Translations under genes and position numbers: made by a program
Notes under the pieces: generated by a model
Database searches by the model: none
What the model saw: only the letters and a program-made list of their open reading frames with translations
What the model was told of the DNA's origin: nothing
In this document: positions 1 through 7,282 of the stretch, piece after piece
Position numbering within the stretch: position 1 is the stretch's first letter
How the letters are laid out: each line of letters opens with the position of its first letter
Source of the DNA: Micromonosporaceae bacterium
GTDB lineage: Bacteria > Actinomycetota > Actinomycetes > Mycobacteriales > Micromonosporaceae
Direction of reading: 5' to 3'
DNA length: 50,511 nucleotides
Assembly (NCBI GenBank): GCA_020027875.1
Contig: JAHRHA010000032.1
Coordinates: forward strand, 1-50,511

Positions 1-334
1 CGCCCGGGGCCTGCTGGCCGACCTGCGGGATGCGCCGTGGCGGCTATCCGCCACCGACCACCAGGGTCGGGTGATCTGGCACGGCCCGATCCGCCGCCGA
101 CCCAGCAAGGCCGATCTTCGCCGGCGGCCCAGCCCGGCCGAGGCGGCCTATGTGCGGGCCCGGGATCGGCGATGTCGCTTCCCGGGTTGCCGCCGGCCGG
201 CCGCCTGCGCCGAGATCGATCACACCACCCCGTACTCGCAGGGTGGGCCCACCGACGTGTGCAACCTCGAATGCGCGTGTCAACCCCCACGTCAACGCAC
301 CATTGTGGTGGCGTCGAACATCAGATGGGACTAA
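1..334 (+). pseudogene. C-terminal remnant of a DUF222/HNH endonuclease-family gene, frameshifted
   Basis: The reading frame is already open at the window edge, so the 5' part lies outside. The peptide carries the first part of an HNH motif typical of actinobacterial DUF222/13E12-type proteins: Cys-Arg-Phe-Pro-Gly-Cys, then the Glu-Ile-Asp-His pair, then Gly-Gly-Pro-Thr and Asn-Leu. The Cys/His-rich tail that should follow is replaced by an unrelated end and a stop at 332-334. A recognisable continuation (His-His-Cys-Gly-Gly-Val-Glu-His-Gln) is found in another frame from about 285, so a small indel near 280-290 has broken the gene. It is probably a non-functional nuclease remnant of a multicopy family. 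The family call is fairly secure; whether a truncated product is still made is unknown. Confidence 0.6.
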
Positions 335-729
335 GGCAGTTCGGCCACGCCCTGAAGCTCCACGAGGGCCGCCACGTCCCACAGCCGGGCCACCCCGATT
401 GCCGCCATCGCCGGGTACTCCCTACCAACGAGGCGCCGCCACACCGTACCAATCTCGTGCGCATGGGCCCTGTAGTCGTCCATGTCCACGATGTAGACAG
501 TCATGCTCGCGAGGTGGTGCGGTTCACCGCCGGCGGCTCGGAGCGCCGTGAGTAGATTTCCCAGGGCCTGCTCGAACTGCTCGACGACCCCGGAGCCGAC
601 GACGCGCCCGGAGCCATCCAATGCGGTCTGCCCGGCCAGGTGGACGGTGGTCGTGCCCGACGTGCGGACGGCGTGCGCGAAACCCGCAGGCTTCGCCAAC
701 TCCGGCGGGTTGATCCGCTCGAGATTCAC
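331..729 (-). CDS. RidA/YjgF/UK114 family protein
   Basis: A 132-residue protein of the usual RidA length (about 130). It shows the family's N-terminal beta-strand region, the central Gly-Gln-Thr-Ala and Gln-phe-Glu-Gln-Ala segments, the Asp-Tyr motif around residues 80-90, and a C-terminal Ala-Leu-Val-Glu-Leu strand. Classical RidA enzymes hydrolyse reactive enamine/imine intermediates using an arginine in a Pro-Ala-Arg motif. Here the corresponding position reads Pro-Ala-Met, so classical deaminase activity is doubtful. It likely belongs to one of the Rid subfamilies lacking the arginine. The start is GTG. It lies 19 bp downstream of the enoyl-CoA hydratase gene on the same strand, suggesting one transcript with the acyl-CoA genes. 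Family membership is secure; function is not. Confidence 0.8.
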   Translation of the reverse strand: MNLERINPPELAKPAGFAHAVRTSGTTTVHLAGQTALDGSGRVVGSGVVEQFEQALGNLLTALRAAGGEPHHLASMTVYIVDMDDYRAHAHEIGTVWRRLVGREYPAMAAIGVARLWDVAALVELQGVAELP

Positions 730-748
730 GGCCGCGCCGCCTTCCCGC

Positions 749-1579
749 TCAGCGTCCGGTCCACTGTGGTGGGCGACGTTCGGTGAATGCCGCGTGGAAC
801 TCGGCGTGGTCGTCGCTGGTCATGAGCAGGGCCTGGGTCATGGCGTCGAGCTCCAGGGCGCCGGATAGCGACATGTCGAGCTCGCGAGTCAACAGCGCCT
901 TCGTTTGCGCGAGCGCGAGCGTCGGACCGTCCGCGAGCCGTCGAGCCAACCGTTGCACGGCCGCGTCGAGCTCGTCGTCCGGCACGAGTTCGCTGACGAG
1001 TCCGTACGCATCGGCGGTCGAGGAGTCGATCGTGTCGCCGAGCATGAGCAGCTGGGTGGCGCGGCCCATGCCAATCATCCGAGGCAGCAGGTACGCCGCG
1101 CCCATGTCTCCCCCGGACAGGCCGACCTTGGTAAACAGGAAGGCGAACCTCCCCGAGGTGCTCACCACCCGGAAGTCGGACGCCAACGCGATGACCGACC
1201 CGGCCCCGGCCGCCATCCCCTGAATGCCGGCAATGATCGGGACGGGCACCTCGCGCATGGCCGTGATGACGTCGCCCGTCATCTTCGTGAAGCCCATGAG
1301 TTCATCGGGCTTCATGCTGAGCAGCTCGCCGATGATCTCGTTCACGTCGCCACCTGCGCAGAACCCCTTGCCCGCGCCCCGGATCACCAACACCTTGGTG
1401 TCGCCCCGATAGGGCAGCTCGTGGAGCAGGTCGCGCAGGTCGGCGTAGCTTGAAAAGGTCAGCGCATTGAGCTTGTCCGGACGGTTGAACGTCACCGTCG
1501 CCACGCCGTCGCCGACCTTGAAGTCGAAGTGGTCCCACCGCTGTGTCAGCCCGGCGGACGCTCTGTACCTGCTCACCAC
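749..1579 (-). CDS. Enoyl-CoA hydratase/isomerase family protein
   Basis: A 276-residue crotonase-fold protein of typical length. It has the Asn-Arg-Pro-Asp-Lys-Leu-Asn-Ala motif near residue 32, the CoA-binding Phe-Cys-Ala-Gly-Gly-Asp segment near residue 73, and the oxyanion-hole helix Gly-Met-Ala-Ala-Gly-Ala-Gly near residue 120. The second active-site region reads Phe-Thr-Lys-Val-Gly-Leu-Ser-Gly-Gly-Asp-Met-Gly-Ala rather than the Pro-Glu of classical hydratases, so the exact reaction (hydratase, isomerase or lyase) cannot be assigned. It sits 10 bp after the acyl-CoA dehydrogenase gene and before the RidA gene, all on the minus strand, consistent with a short acyl-CoA degradation operon. 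Two adjacent GTG codons make the start uncertain by one residue. Confidence 0.85.
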   Translation of the reverse strand: MVSRYRASAGLTQRWDHFDFKVGDGVATVTFNRPDKLNALTFSSYADLRDLLHELPYRGDTKVLVIRGAGKGFCAGGDVNEIIGELLSMKPDELMGFTKMTGDVITAMREVPVPIIAGIQGMAAGAGSVIALASDFRVVSTSGRFAFLFTKVGLSGGDMGAAYLLPRMIGMGRATQLLMLGDTIDSSTADAYGLVSELVPDDELDAAVQRLARRLADGPTLALAQTKALLTRELDMSLSGALELDAMTQALLMTSDDHAEFHAAFTERRPPQWTGR

Positions 1580-1589
1580 CCGCGACTCC

Positions 1590-2720
1590 TCACCTGGTCA
1601 GCGAACGACCGATTATCGTACGCTGCACCTCCGATGCCCCCTCGTAAATCCGCGGCGCGCGCACCTCACGATAGAGGTGCTCAAGGAGATGTCCTCGTAG
1701 CAGTGCCTGCGCGCCATGCAGTTGGACGGCGGCGTCAATGACGAACTGTGCGCTCTCCGTCGCGAACAGCTTGGCCATCGCCGAGCGCCTGGTGACCTCC
1801 GCCGGGTCAGCCCCCGCGTCGTAGGCCGACGCGGCCGCGTAGACCAGCAGGCGGCTCGCCTCGATCCGCGTCGCCATGTCGGCGAGCATGTGCGAGACAA
1901 CCTGCTGCTCACTCAACGGGTTGCCGAAAGCCTGACGCCGCCTGGTATGGGCGACGGTCGCGTCGAGCGCGGCCTGGGCCATGCCGACGGCGAACGCGCC
2001 CACACTGGGACGGAAGAGGTCAAGCGTGCGCATCGCCACCGTGAACCCACCGTCGACATCGCCGAGGACATCGGCCGCGGTGACGCGTACGCCGTCAAAG
2101 CTCAAGCGTCCAATGGGGTGTGGCGCCAACATGTCGAGATGCTCCCCGCTGAGGCCCGCTGCGTCGCCAGCCACAACGAAAGCGGTGATGCCTTTGGCCC
2201 GGGTGTCCGGGGTCGTCCGGGCGAACACGGAGTACACGTCGGCCTCGGGCGCATTGGAGATCCAGGTCTTCTCGCCGACCAGGCGCCAGCCGTCTCCGTC
2301 GGGCTCGGCCAACAGATTCAATGCGGCGGCGTCGGATCCGGCGCCAGGCTCGGACAGGGCGAAGGCGGCTATGGCGGCGCCGGAGAGGACCGCCGGCCGC
2401 CATCGCTGGACGACATCGTCGCCACCAAACCGGAGGAACGGATAGCTCCCGAGACCTTGCAGGGCGAGCGCGGTCTCGGCCTCCGTGCTCACCCTCGCGA
2501 GCGTCTCACGGGCCAGGCAGAGGTCCATCGCCGACGCGGTGCGTTCGGCCGTGCCCAACACGCGGGCCAGCAGGCCATGCTCCCCCATCGCTGTCACCAG
2601 CGCACGGTCGACGTGGCCGGGTGCGCTCCGAGCGGCCAGCGGGGCCAGGACGGACGTCACGATGCCCTGAACGTCCCGCACCAGTGCGAGCTGGTCCTCG
2701 GTGAGAGCGAAGCCCGCCAT
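1590..2720 (-). CDS. Acyl-CoA dehydrogenase family protein
   Basis: About 376 residues, normal for the family. It shows the acyl-CoA dehydrogenase N-terminal helical domain, the FAD/substrate segment Leu-Ser-Glu-Pro-Gly-Ala-Gly-Ser-Asp in the middle domain, and near the C-terminus Arg-Ile-Tyr-Glu-Gly-Ala-Ser-Glu-Val-Gln-Arg, whose Glu is the usual catalytic base. It would form the 2,3-enoyl-CoA, passing electrons to ETF. I place the start at the ATG at 2720, preceded by GGGAGG. An upstream in-frame GTG would add 12 unconserved residues. It is the first gene of the block with the enoyl-CoA hydratase and RidA genes, which points to degradation of an unidentified acyl-CoA. Substrate unknown. Confidence 0.87.
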   Translation of the reverse strand: MAGFALTEDQLALVRDVQGIVTSVLAPLAARSAPGHVDRALVTAMGEHGLLARVLGTAERTASAMDLCLARETLARVSTEAETALALQGLGSYPFLRFGGDDVVQRWRPAVLSGAAIAAFALSEPGAGSDAAALNLLAEPDGDGWRLVGEKTWISNAPEADVYSVFARTTPDTRAKGITAFVVAGDAAGLSGEHLDMLAPHPIGRLSFDGVRVTAADVLGDVDGGFTVAMRTLDLFRPSVGAFAVGMAQAALDATVAHTRRRQAFGNPLSEQQVVSHMLADMATRIEASRLLVYAAASAYDAGADPAEVTRRSAMAKLFATESAQFVIDAAVQLHGAQALLRGHLLEHLYREVRAPRIYEGASEVQRTIIGRSLTR

Positions 2721-2757
2721 CGGCCTCCCACTTCGTATGGCACCCCCTTGGGGCACT

Positions 2758-3219
2758 CTACGGCAGGGCGGTGGTCGGCGACGACCGATCTTGCGGCATG
2801 GCTAGAGCGCCCGCCAGCGACCGCAGCGCGAGTCCGACGAGAATGAGGACAATGCCTAGACCGGCGGCCATAACCGCTACCCCGAAGGCGACGACCGAGG
2901 TGAACAGCGAGGCCCGCAGGAACGATCCGGTCATGGCCGTCTGGCGCAACGGGTCCTCCCGTCCAAGCTCCGCGTAGGTCTTGCCGCCCGTCGCTTCGAG
3001 CGCGTGTTTCTCGATCGTGTTCGCCTCGACGTACGCGGTCAGCGGACCGTCGACCGGTTCGCCGGCGAAGGCTGAGGCGTCGCTCGACACCTTGATCTTT
3101 TCATCCGCCAACTGTGACTGGACGGTGAACCACGTGACCACACCGCCCACAACCAGGATCGCTCCGGCGATCACGACAAGGAGGGCGAGAAGGCGGGCTC
3201 TGCCTAGGCTGCTGGACAT
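2758..3219 (-). CDS. Conserved actinobacterial membrane protein (two-TM, 'LigA'-misnamed family)
   Basis: A 153-residue protein with a hydrophobic segment at about residues 9-33 and a second long hydrophobic region at about 102-137. They flank an extracytoplasmic stretch containing the conserved Gln-Ser-Gln-Leu-Ala-Asp-Glu, Thr-Tyr-Ala-Glu-Leu and Phe-Leu-Arg-Ala-Ser-Leu-Phe-Thr-Ser motifs. This pattern matches a small actinobacterial membrane-protein family often mislabelled 'aromatic ring-opening dioxygenase LigA' in databases. Nothing here suggests a dioxygenase. It lies just upstream of the acyl-CoA dehydrogenase gene on the same strand but with no evident functional link. Role unknown. 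Confidence 0.75.
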   Translation of the reverse strand: MSSSLGRARLLALLVVIAGAILVVGGVVTWFTVQSQLADEKIKVSSDASAFAGEPVDGPLTAYVEANTIEKHALEATGGKTYAELGREDPLRQTAMTGSFLRASLFTSVVAFGVAVMAAGLGIVLILVGLALRSLAGALAMPQDRSSPTTALP

Positions 3220-3476
3220 CGATGATTCTCCGTATCATGAGTTCGTCGGTGACCAGTGCCACCTCTGCGTACTCTAGTAGTATTTGATGTGATTCGTGCT
3301 TTTCTGCAGCCCCAACGTTCCCAGGCGCACATTTGCGCCTCCGTCCGGCTGAGCGACGTTCGGCGCGCTGGCCCGCCACCGGCAATAGTCCAGTTTGGAC
3401 CGCCGCATTCGGCTTGGTACGGTCATCGTCCCAGACGGGCAATACACCGTCGCGCGAGTCCGATAGGCGGTGGCCG

Positions 3477-4163
3477 ATGAGCCGACCACGCAGGGCACTC
3501 CCGCCCGCACTCCTCGGCCTCGTGGTGGTGGCGCTGATCGCCACCGGAATCCGGCCATACGACCGGCTGACCTGGCTCCTGGAGACCGTCTGGGTGATCG
3601 CAGGGATCCCGGTGGTACTGCTCACGTGGCGCCGGTTTCCCTTGACCACCCTGCTGTGCTGCCTGCTCGCGCTGCACGCGCTGATCCTGATGTACGGCGG
3701 GCTGTACACATACGCTCGTACGCCGCTTGGCGATTGGCTCCGCGATATGTTCGACCTGTCACGCAACCCGTACGACCGGATCGGCCACTTCGCCCAGGGC
3801 TTCGTTCCGGCCATCCTGATCCGCGAGATCCTGGTCCGGCAGTCGCCGCTGCGCGGCAGCCGCTGGCTCGCCCCGCTCGTGGTCTGCGCCTGTCTGGCGT
3901 TCAGCTCCTTCTTCGAGATGATCGAGTGGTGGTCGGCCCTTATCGGAGGGTCGGCCGCGGATGACTTCCTGGCCACCCAGGGCGACGTATGGGACACCCA
4001 ATGGGACATGTTCACGGCGCTGGTCGGCGCCATCACGGCTCTCGTCACGCTCAGCCGGCTCCACGATCGCCAACTGACGACACTTGCTGATGCCACACCG
4101 ATGCACATCATGAAGTCCGAAGTGGACTCGTCAGGTGCTGCCGCCGCCGGCGCGTCTCACTGA
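3477..4163 (+). CDS. DUF2238 (YjdF-like) integral membrane protein
   Basis: About 228 residues with at least five hydrophobic segments. It has the diagnostic DUF2238 features: Thr-Trp-Leu-Leu-Glu in the first loop, Tyr-Asp-Arg-Ile-Gly-His-Phe-Ala-Gln-Gly-Phe in the centre, Phe-Phe-Glu-Met-Ile-Glu-Trp-Trp in a helix, and Gln-Gly-Asp-x-Trp-Asp-Thr-Gln-Trp-Asp-Met near the C-terminus. These invariant acidic and aromatic residues within membrane segments are typical, but no biochemical function is established for the family. The ATG at 3477 begins the homologous part; a longer upstream frame is an artefact. It is transcribed away from the preceding minus-strand block. Confidence 0.85.
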   Translation: MSRPRRALPPALLGLVVVALIATGIRPYDRLTWLLETVWVIAGIPVVLLTWRRFPLTTLLCCLLALHALILMYGGLYTYARTPLGDWLRDMFDLSRNPYDRIGHFAQGFVPAILIREILVRQSPLRGSRWLAPLVVCACLAFSSFFEMIEWWSALIGGSAADDFLATQGDVWDTQWDMFTALVGAITALVTLSRLHDRQLTTLADATPMHIMKSEVDSSGAAAAGASH

Positions 4164-4220
4164 GCGCGTTCGGCCAACGCGAGGTACACAAGCGTTGACC
4201 GGCCATGGAATGCTCGGGTC

Positions 4221-4769
4221 ATGGATCCGAGTGAGCTTCGAGCCGGCGACGCTGATCGGCAACGGGTGGCGGAACGCCTCCGCATCGCCTTGGAAGAGGG
4301 CCGGCTCAACTTGCACGAGTACGACGAGCGGCTCCGCGACGCCTTCGCCGCCAAGACGTACGCGGAACTGGACACGCTGCTCGCCGACCTGCCGGGCACG
4401 GCGCCCCCGTCGCACTCGCAACTCGTGCCGGCCACACCGAGCGCGCTCGCGCCAACCACGTCCCGATGGCGCCCCGGGGAGGACGGCCGGTATCCAGACG
4501 CCACCCGCCGATGGGTGGTCGAGACGTGGGACGACTGGGCCGGCGCTGTGGCGGTCTGCGTGGCGATCTGGGCGGTGATCTCGCTGCTCGCCGGCGATTG
4601 GATCTACTTCTGGCCCGGCTGGGTCGCCGGACCGTGGGGGGCCGTACTGCTCGTTCAGACGATCAGCGGGCTCATCCGCGACGAGCCGCAAAGGTGGGCG
4701 GCCAAACAGGCCCGCAAGGAGGCCGAGCGCGAGGTGCGCCGGCAGGTCAAGCGGAGCGACACGGACTAG
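4221..4769 (+). CDS. DUF1707 domain membrane protein with 2TM region
   Basis: A 182-residue protein. Residues 1-55 form the DUF1707 domain: Glu-Leu-Arg-x-Gly-Asp-Ala-Asp-Arg at the N-terminus, then Arg-Leu-xx-Ala-Leu-Glu-Glu-Gly-Arg-Leu and Asp-Glu-Arg, then Ala-Ala-Lys-Thr-Tyr-Ala-Glu-Leu. A proline- and serine-rich linker follows. Two hydrophobic segments (about residues 110-130 and 135-152) are followed by a charged tail. DUF1707 proteins are common in actinomycetes and resemble SHOCT-type oligomerisation domains; their function is unknown. The start is the ATG at 4221. Confidence 0.85.
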   Translation: MDPSELRAGDADRQRVAERLRIALEEGRLNLHEYDERLRDAFAAKTYAELDTLLADLPGTAPPSHSQLVPATPSALAPTTSRWRPGEDGRYPDATRRWVVETWDDWAGAVAVCVAIWAVISLLAGDWIYFWPGWVAGPWGAVLLVQTISGLIRDEPQRWAAKQARKEAEREVRRQVKRSDTD

Positions 4770-4801
4770 CGAGGCGACGACTGCGATCCTGGGCCCTCGC
4801 A

Positions 4802-5014
4802 CTAGGGCCTGGGTGTGTCGGTTTCGTCGGAGCCGGTGATGATCCATCGTCCGACCTCGTGATAGTTCGAGTCGTAGATGGCTGCACCAACGCCGTGTGT
4901 CAGCTCGTAGTGGCGGAGGTTGCCGCCCCAGTATCGTAGGATCCGTTCCAATTCTTGGACGGCCTTTCCGTCGAACGCATCGTCGCCCATGTCGACTTCG
5001 AGAACGAACTTCAT
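4802..5014 (-). CDS. Small conserved hypothetical protein (70 aa)
   Basis: A 70-residue protein with an N-terminal strand rich in acidic residues (Lys-Phe-Val-Leu-Glu-Val-Asp-Met) and a helix around Val-Gln-Glu-Leu-Glu-Arg-Ile-Leu-Arg-Tyr-Trp. Its end contains Asn-Tyr-His-Glu-Val-Gly-Arg-Trp. The composition is that of a real globular protein, and similar short proteins occur in actinomycetes. No function can be given. It is convergent with the DUF1707 gene. Confidence 0.6.
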   Translation of the reverse strand: MKFVLEVDMGDDAFDGKAVQELERILRYWGGNLRHYELTHGVGAAIYDSNYHEVGRWIITGSDETDTPRP

Positions 5015-5107
5015 TCGTTAGCCTTCCGCAATGCGGCCGGTGACAGGAGCGCCTGTTGTCGGCCGGTTCTGGCACCCGGCCCCGGCCGAGTACGATAACA
5101 AGGACGA

Positions 5108-5452
5108 ATGAGCATAGAACCAGTACGGCGCAGTGAGCGCCGCCCAGACGGTCGTAGGACGAAGATCATCGCCTCCGTGGCGGTCGGCCTGGGGATACTG
5201 GCCCTCCTGACGGCATGCGCCGGACTAGCCGGGCCCAACAACGTAGCCGACGTTGACACCGACCACATAGCCGGATTCTGGGCAGGCCTTTGGCAAGGTC
5301 TGATCATGCCCATCTCGTTCGTCATCTCGTTGTTCACTGACAGCATCAATATTTACGACGTCCACAACAACGGCAACTGGTACAACTTTGGCTTCGTGCT
5401 CGGTGCCATCGTGCTTCCGGGTGGCGGTGCCCGGGCCAGCCGACGGCGCTGA
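5108..5452 (+). CDS. Small conserved membrane protein (114 aa)
   Basis: A 114-residue protein. After a basic N-terminus there is a hydrophobic segment (about residues 20-42) ending in a Thr-Ala-Cys-Ala lipobox-like site. A second hydrophobic region begins with Phe-Trp-Ala-Gly-Leu-Trp-Gln-Gly, and an Asn-rich loop with Tyr-Asn-Phe-Gly-Phe leads into Val-Leu-Gly-Ala. Proteins with this Trp-His/Gln-Gly and Asn-Asn-Gly-Asn-Trp-Tyr-Asn pattern recur in many bacteria as uncharacterised membrane proteins. It could be lipid-modified at Cys-37. Function unknown. Confidence 0.65.
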   Translation: MSIEPVRRSERRPDGRRTKIIASVAVGLGILALLTACAGLAGPNNVADVDTDHIAGFWAGLWQGLIMPISFVISLFTDSINIYDVHNNGNWYNFGFVLGAIVLPGGGARASRRR

Positions 5453-5508
5453 CGGGACTTCGTTTGGGCACATGCGGCGGAGGTCGGCGACCTGGCCACG
5501 TCGATGCG

Positions 5509-6819
5509 TCATCGGCGCCCAGCGGGGGTAGGAAGCTCGGGCGAGTCCGTGTCGAGCGGCACGGCCGGTGAGCGCACAAGTCCGAGTTGGACGGTCTGCC
5601 GGCTGAGCAATGTGTCCAGGAGCCAGTCAGTGCCGGTACGGAGGCGGTTGCCTGGTAGTGACAACAAGTGGTACCCGCGCGTTAACGCCTTGGCCGGCAG
5701 GCCACCGAGCGGAATGCTGAGTGGGTTGGCTGCGGCCTCGGTGCCGCCGAGGTCGACGACGAAGCCAAGATCCTTGTGCCGGTACGGCTTGGGGCGGCCC
5801 TGGCCGTAGGAGGCGGCGATGTTGTGTGCGGCCCGCCTGCCCTGCCGGACCGCGTGTTGGGCGGTCATCGGGGTGATCTCCCCTGGGCGGGTCAGGTCCG
5901 GGACTGCGGCGGCGTCGCCGCACGCGTACACCTCGGGCCGGTTGGGAACGGTGAGATATGCGTCGACGGCGAGCCTGCCTTGCTCGATCCTCAGGCCGAG
6001 GTCGGCTACGAGCGGGTCAGGGCGTACGCCGACGCACCAGATCAGGGACCGCGTGCCCACGAAGTCGCCGTCGCTCAGGCGTGCGCCTGCTTCGGTGGCC
6101 TCCCTCACGGACGTACCCGTCCGCACCTCCACACCTCGCTCATTCAGCACCGACGCGGCGGTCCGGGACAACCGCTCATCCAACTCGGGCAGCACGCGAT
6201 CCGCCACATCCAGCAGCAGCCACCGTGGTTGCCGCTCGGCCAACCTCGGGTGTCGCTTGTAGAGGATGTCGGTGTAGAGGACACCGTGGGCCGCGACCTC
6301 GGTGCCGGTGTAGCCCGCACCGACGACGACGAAGGTGGTGCGCGCGGCCCGCTCGTCCGACTCGTCGCTAGCATCCGCGAGCTCCATCTGGCGGGTCATG
6401 TGGTCGCGCAGGTACAGCGCCTCTGGTATCCCCCGGAAGCCGTGGGCGTGCTCGGCCACTCCGGGTACGGGCAGCAGCTTGTTGACGCTGCCGACGGTGA
6501 GCACGAGGCGATCATAGGTGATCTGGTCACGACCACCTTCGGGGTCGACATAGGCGACCTCGCGAGCGTCGAGGTCCACCCGGTCCACCTCGCCGAGAAT
6601 GAGCCGGACGTCGGGCAGGGTCGCGGGCAGGGACACGGTAACCCGCCGCGGGTCGAGCAGGCCGACCGCGACCTCCGGCAGGAGCGGCAGGTACAGGAAG
6701 TAGTCGGTCGGGTTGACAACGACGATCTCTGCGTTGTTCCGCGCGAGTCGACACAGTGTGCGGGCGGCGTGGTAGCCGGCAAATCCCGCCCCCACGATGA
6801 CAATTCTTGGTCGGCTCAC
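5509..6819 (-). CDS. NAD(P)/FAD-dependent oxidoreductase, type II NADH dehydrogenase-like
   Basis: About 436 residues. It has an N-terminal FAD Rossmann motif (Val-Gly-Ala-Gly-Phe-Ala-Gly), a second NAD-binding Rossmann motif (Val-Val-Gly-Ala-Gly-Tyr-Thr-Gly-Thr-Glu) in the middle, and the Cys-Gly-Asp-Ala-Ala FAD-contact motif about two-thirds along. The C-terminal part is amphipathic, as in membrane-bound NDH-2 enzymes that pass electrons from NADH to quinone. The GTG at 6819 is preceded by an excellent GAGGAGG Shine-Dalgarno sequence; the longer open frame upstream is not conserved protein. The 260 bp upstream (6820-7078) hold its promoter region and no other gene I can support. Respiratory dehydrogenase is the most likely role, but related flavoproteins reduce other acceptors. 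Confidence 0.85.
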   Translation of the reverse strand: MSRPRIVIVGAGFAGYHAARTLCRLARNNAEIVVVNPTDYFLYLPLLPEVAVGLLDPRRVTVSLPATLPDVRLILGEVDRVDLDAREVAYVDPEGGRDQITYDRLVLTVGSVNKLLPVPGVAEHAHGFRGIPEALYLRDHMTRQMELADASDESDERAARTTFVVVGAGYTGTEVAAHGVLYTDILYKRHPRLAERQPRWLLLDVADRVLPELDERLSRTAASVLNERGVEVRTGTSVREATEAGARLSDGDFVGTRSLIWCVGVRPDPLVADLGLRIEQGRLAVDAYLTVPNRPEVYACGDAAAVPDLTRPGEITPMTAQHAVRQGRRAAHNIAASYGQGRPKPYRHKDLGFVVDLGGTEAAANPLSIPLGGLPAKALTRGYHLLSLPGNRLRTGTDWLLDTLLSRQTVQLGLVRSPAVPLDTDSPELPTPAGRR

Positions 6820-7078
6820 CGCAGCCTCCTCGACTCCCTCGGCGCTGGGGCTCCTCATCCCAAGCATCGGGCAATGCCCTCGCTCGCGCTGGCAAACGGG
6901 TGCACCGAGGTGTGCTTGGACTCCCTTGGCGCCGGCGTGTCGAGGTACAGACCTGTATGTCGATCCGCGGGCAAACCCACAGCGTTGTAGCCACAATGCT
7001 GAAGTTGTGAACGTCAGGAGACACATGCCTATCGTGGAGGCCCAGTCAGCAAAGGCTCGTGTGTAGGCACCCAGGTCG

Positions 7079-7276
7079 TCAGTGGCCGTCGGCGAAGGAA
7101 CGGCCCTCGGCTGCGAGAGCGTGACGGATCTGCTCCAGCGCCTTAGGCCCCATGCCATGCAGCTTCCCGACCTCGGCCTCGGTCATGCTTGCGAGTTGAG
7201 CAAGCCGTGTCACGCCAGCGTTCGCGAGAGCCCGGAGCGCCGGTTTGCTGAGCCCCGCTGGGAGGTCGTCATCCAT
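7079..7276 (-). CDS. Helix-hairpin-helix small protein (RNAP alpha-CTD-like)
   Basis: A 65-residue protein made almost entirely of tandem helix-hairpin-helix elements: Gly-Leu-Ser-Lys-Pro-Ala-Leu-Arg-Ala-Leu followed by Gly-Val-Thr-x-Leu-Ala-Gln-Leu, and then Leu-His-Gly-Met-Gly-Pro-Lys-Ala-Leu. This resembles the C-terminal domain of RNA polymerase alpha and other DNA-binding HhH proteins. It lies 6 bp downstream of the carboxylesterase gene on the same strand and is probably co-transcribed. Non-specific DNA binding is likely; the role is unknown. Confidence 0.75.
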   Translation of the reverse strand: MDDDLPAGLSKPALRALANAGVTRLAQLASMTEAEVGKLHGMGPKALEQIRHALAAEGRSFADGH

Positions 7277-7282
7277 CGCGCA

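Noticed and set aside
6820..7078. A possible small gene between the NDH-2-like and helix-hairpin-helix genes
   Set aside because: Open frames there have random composition and no ribosome site; only promoter and leader sequence is likely.
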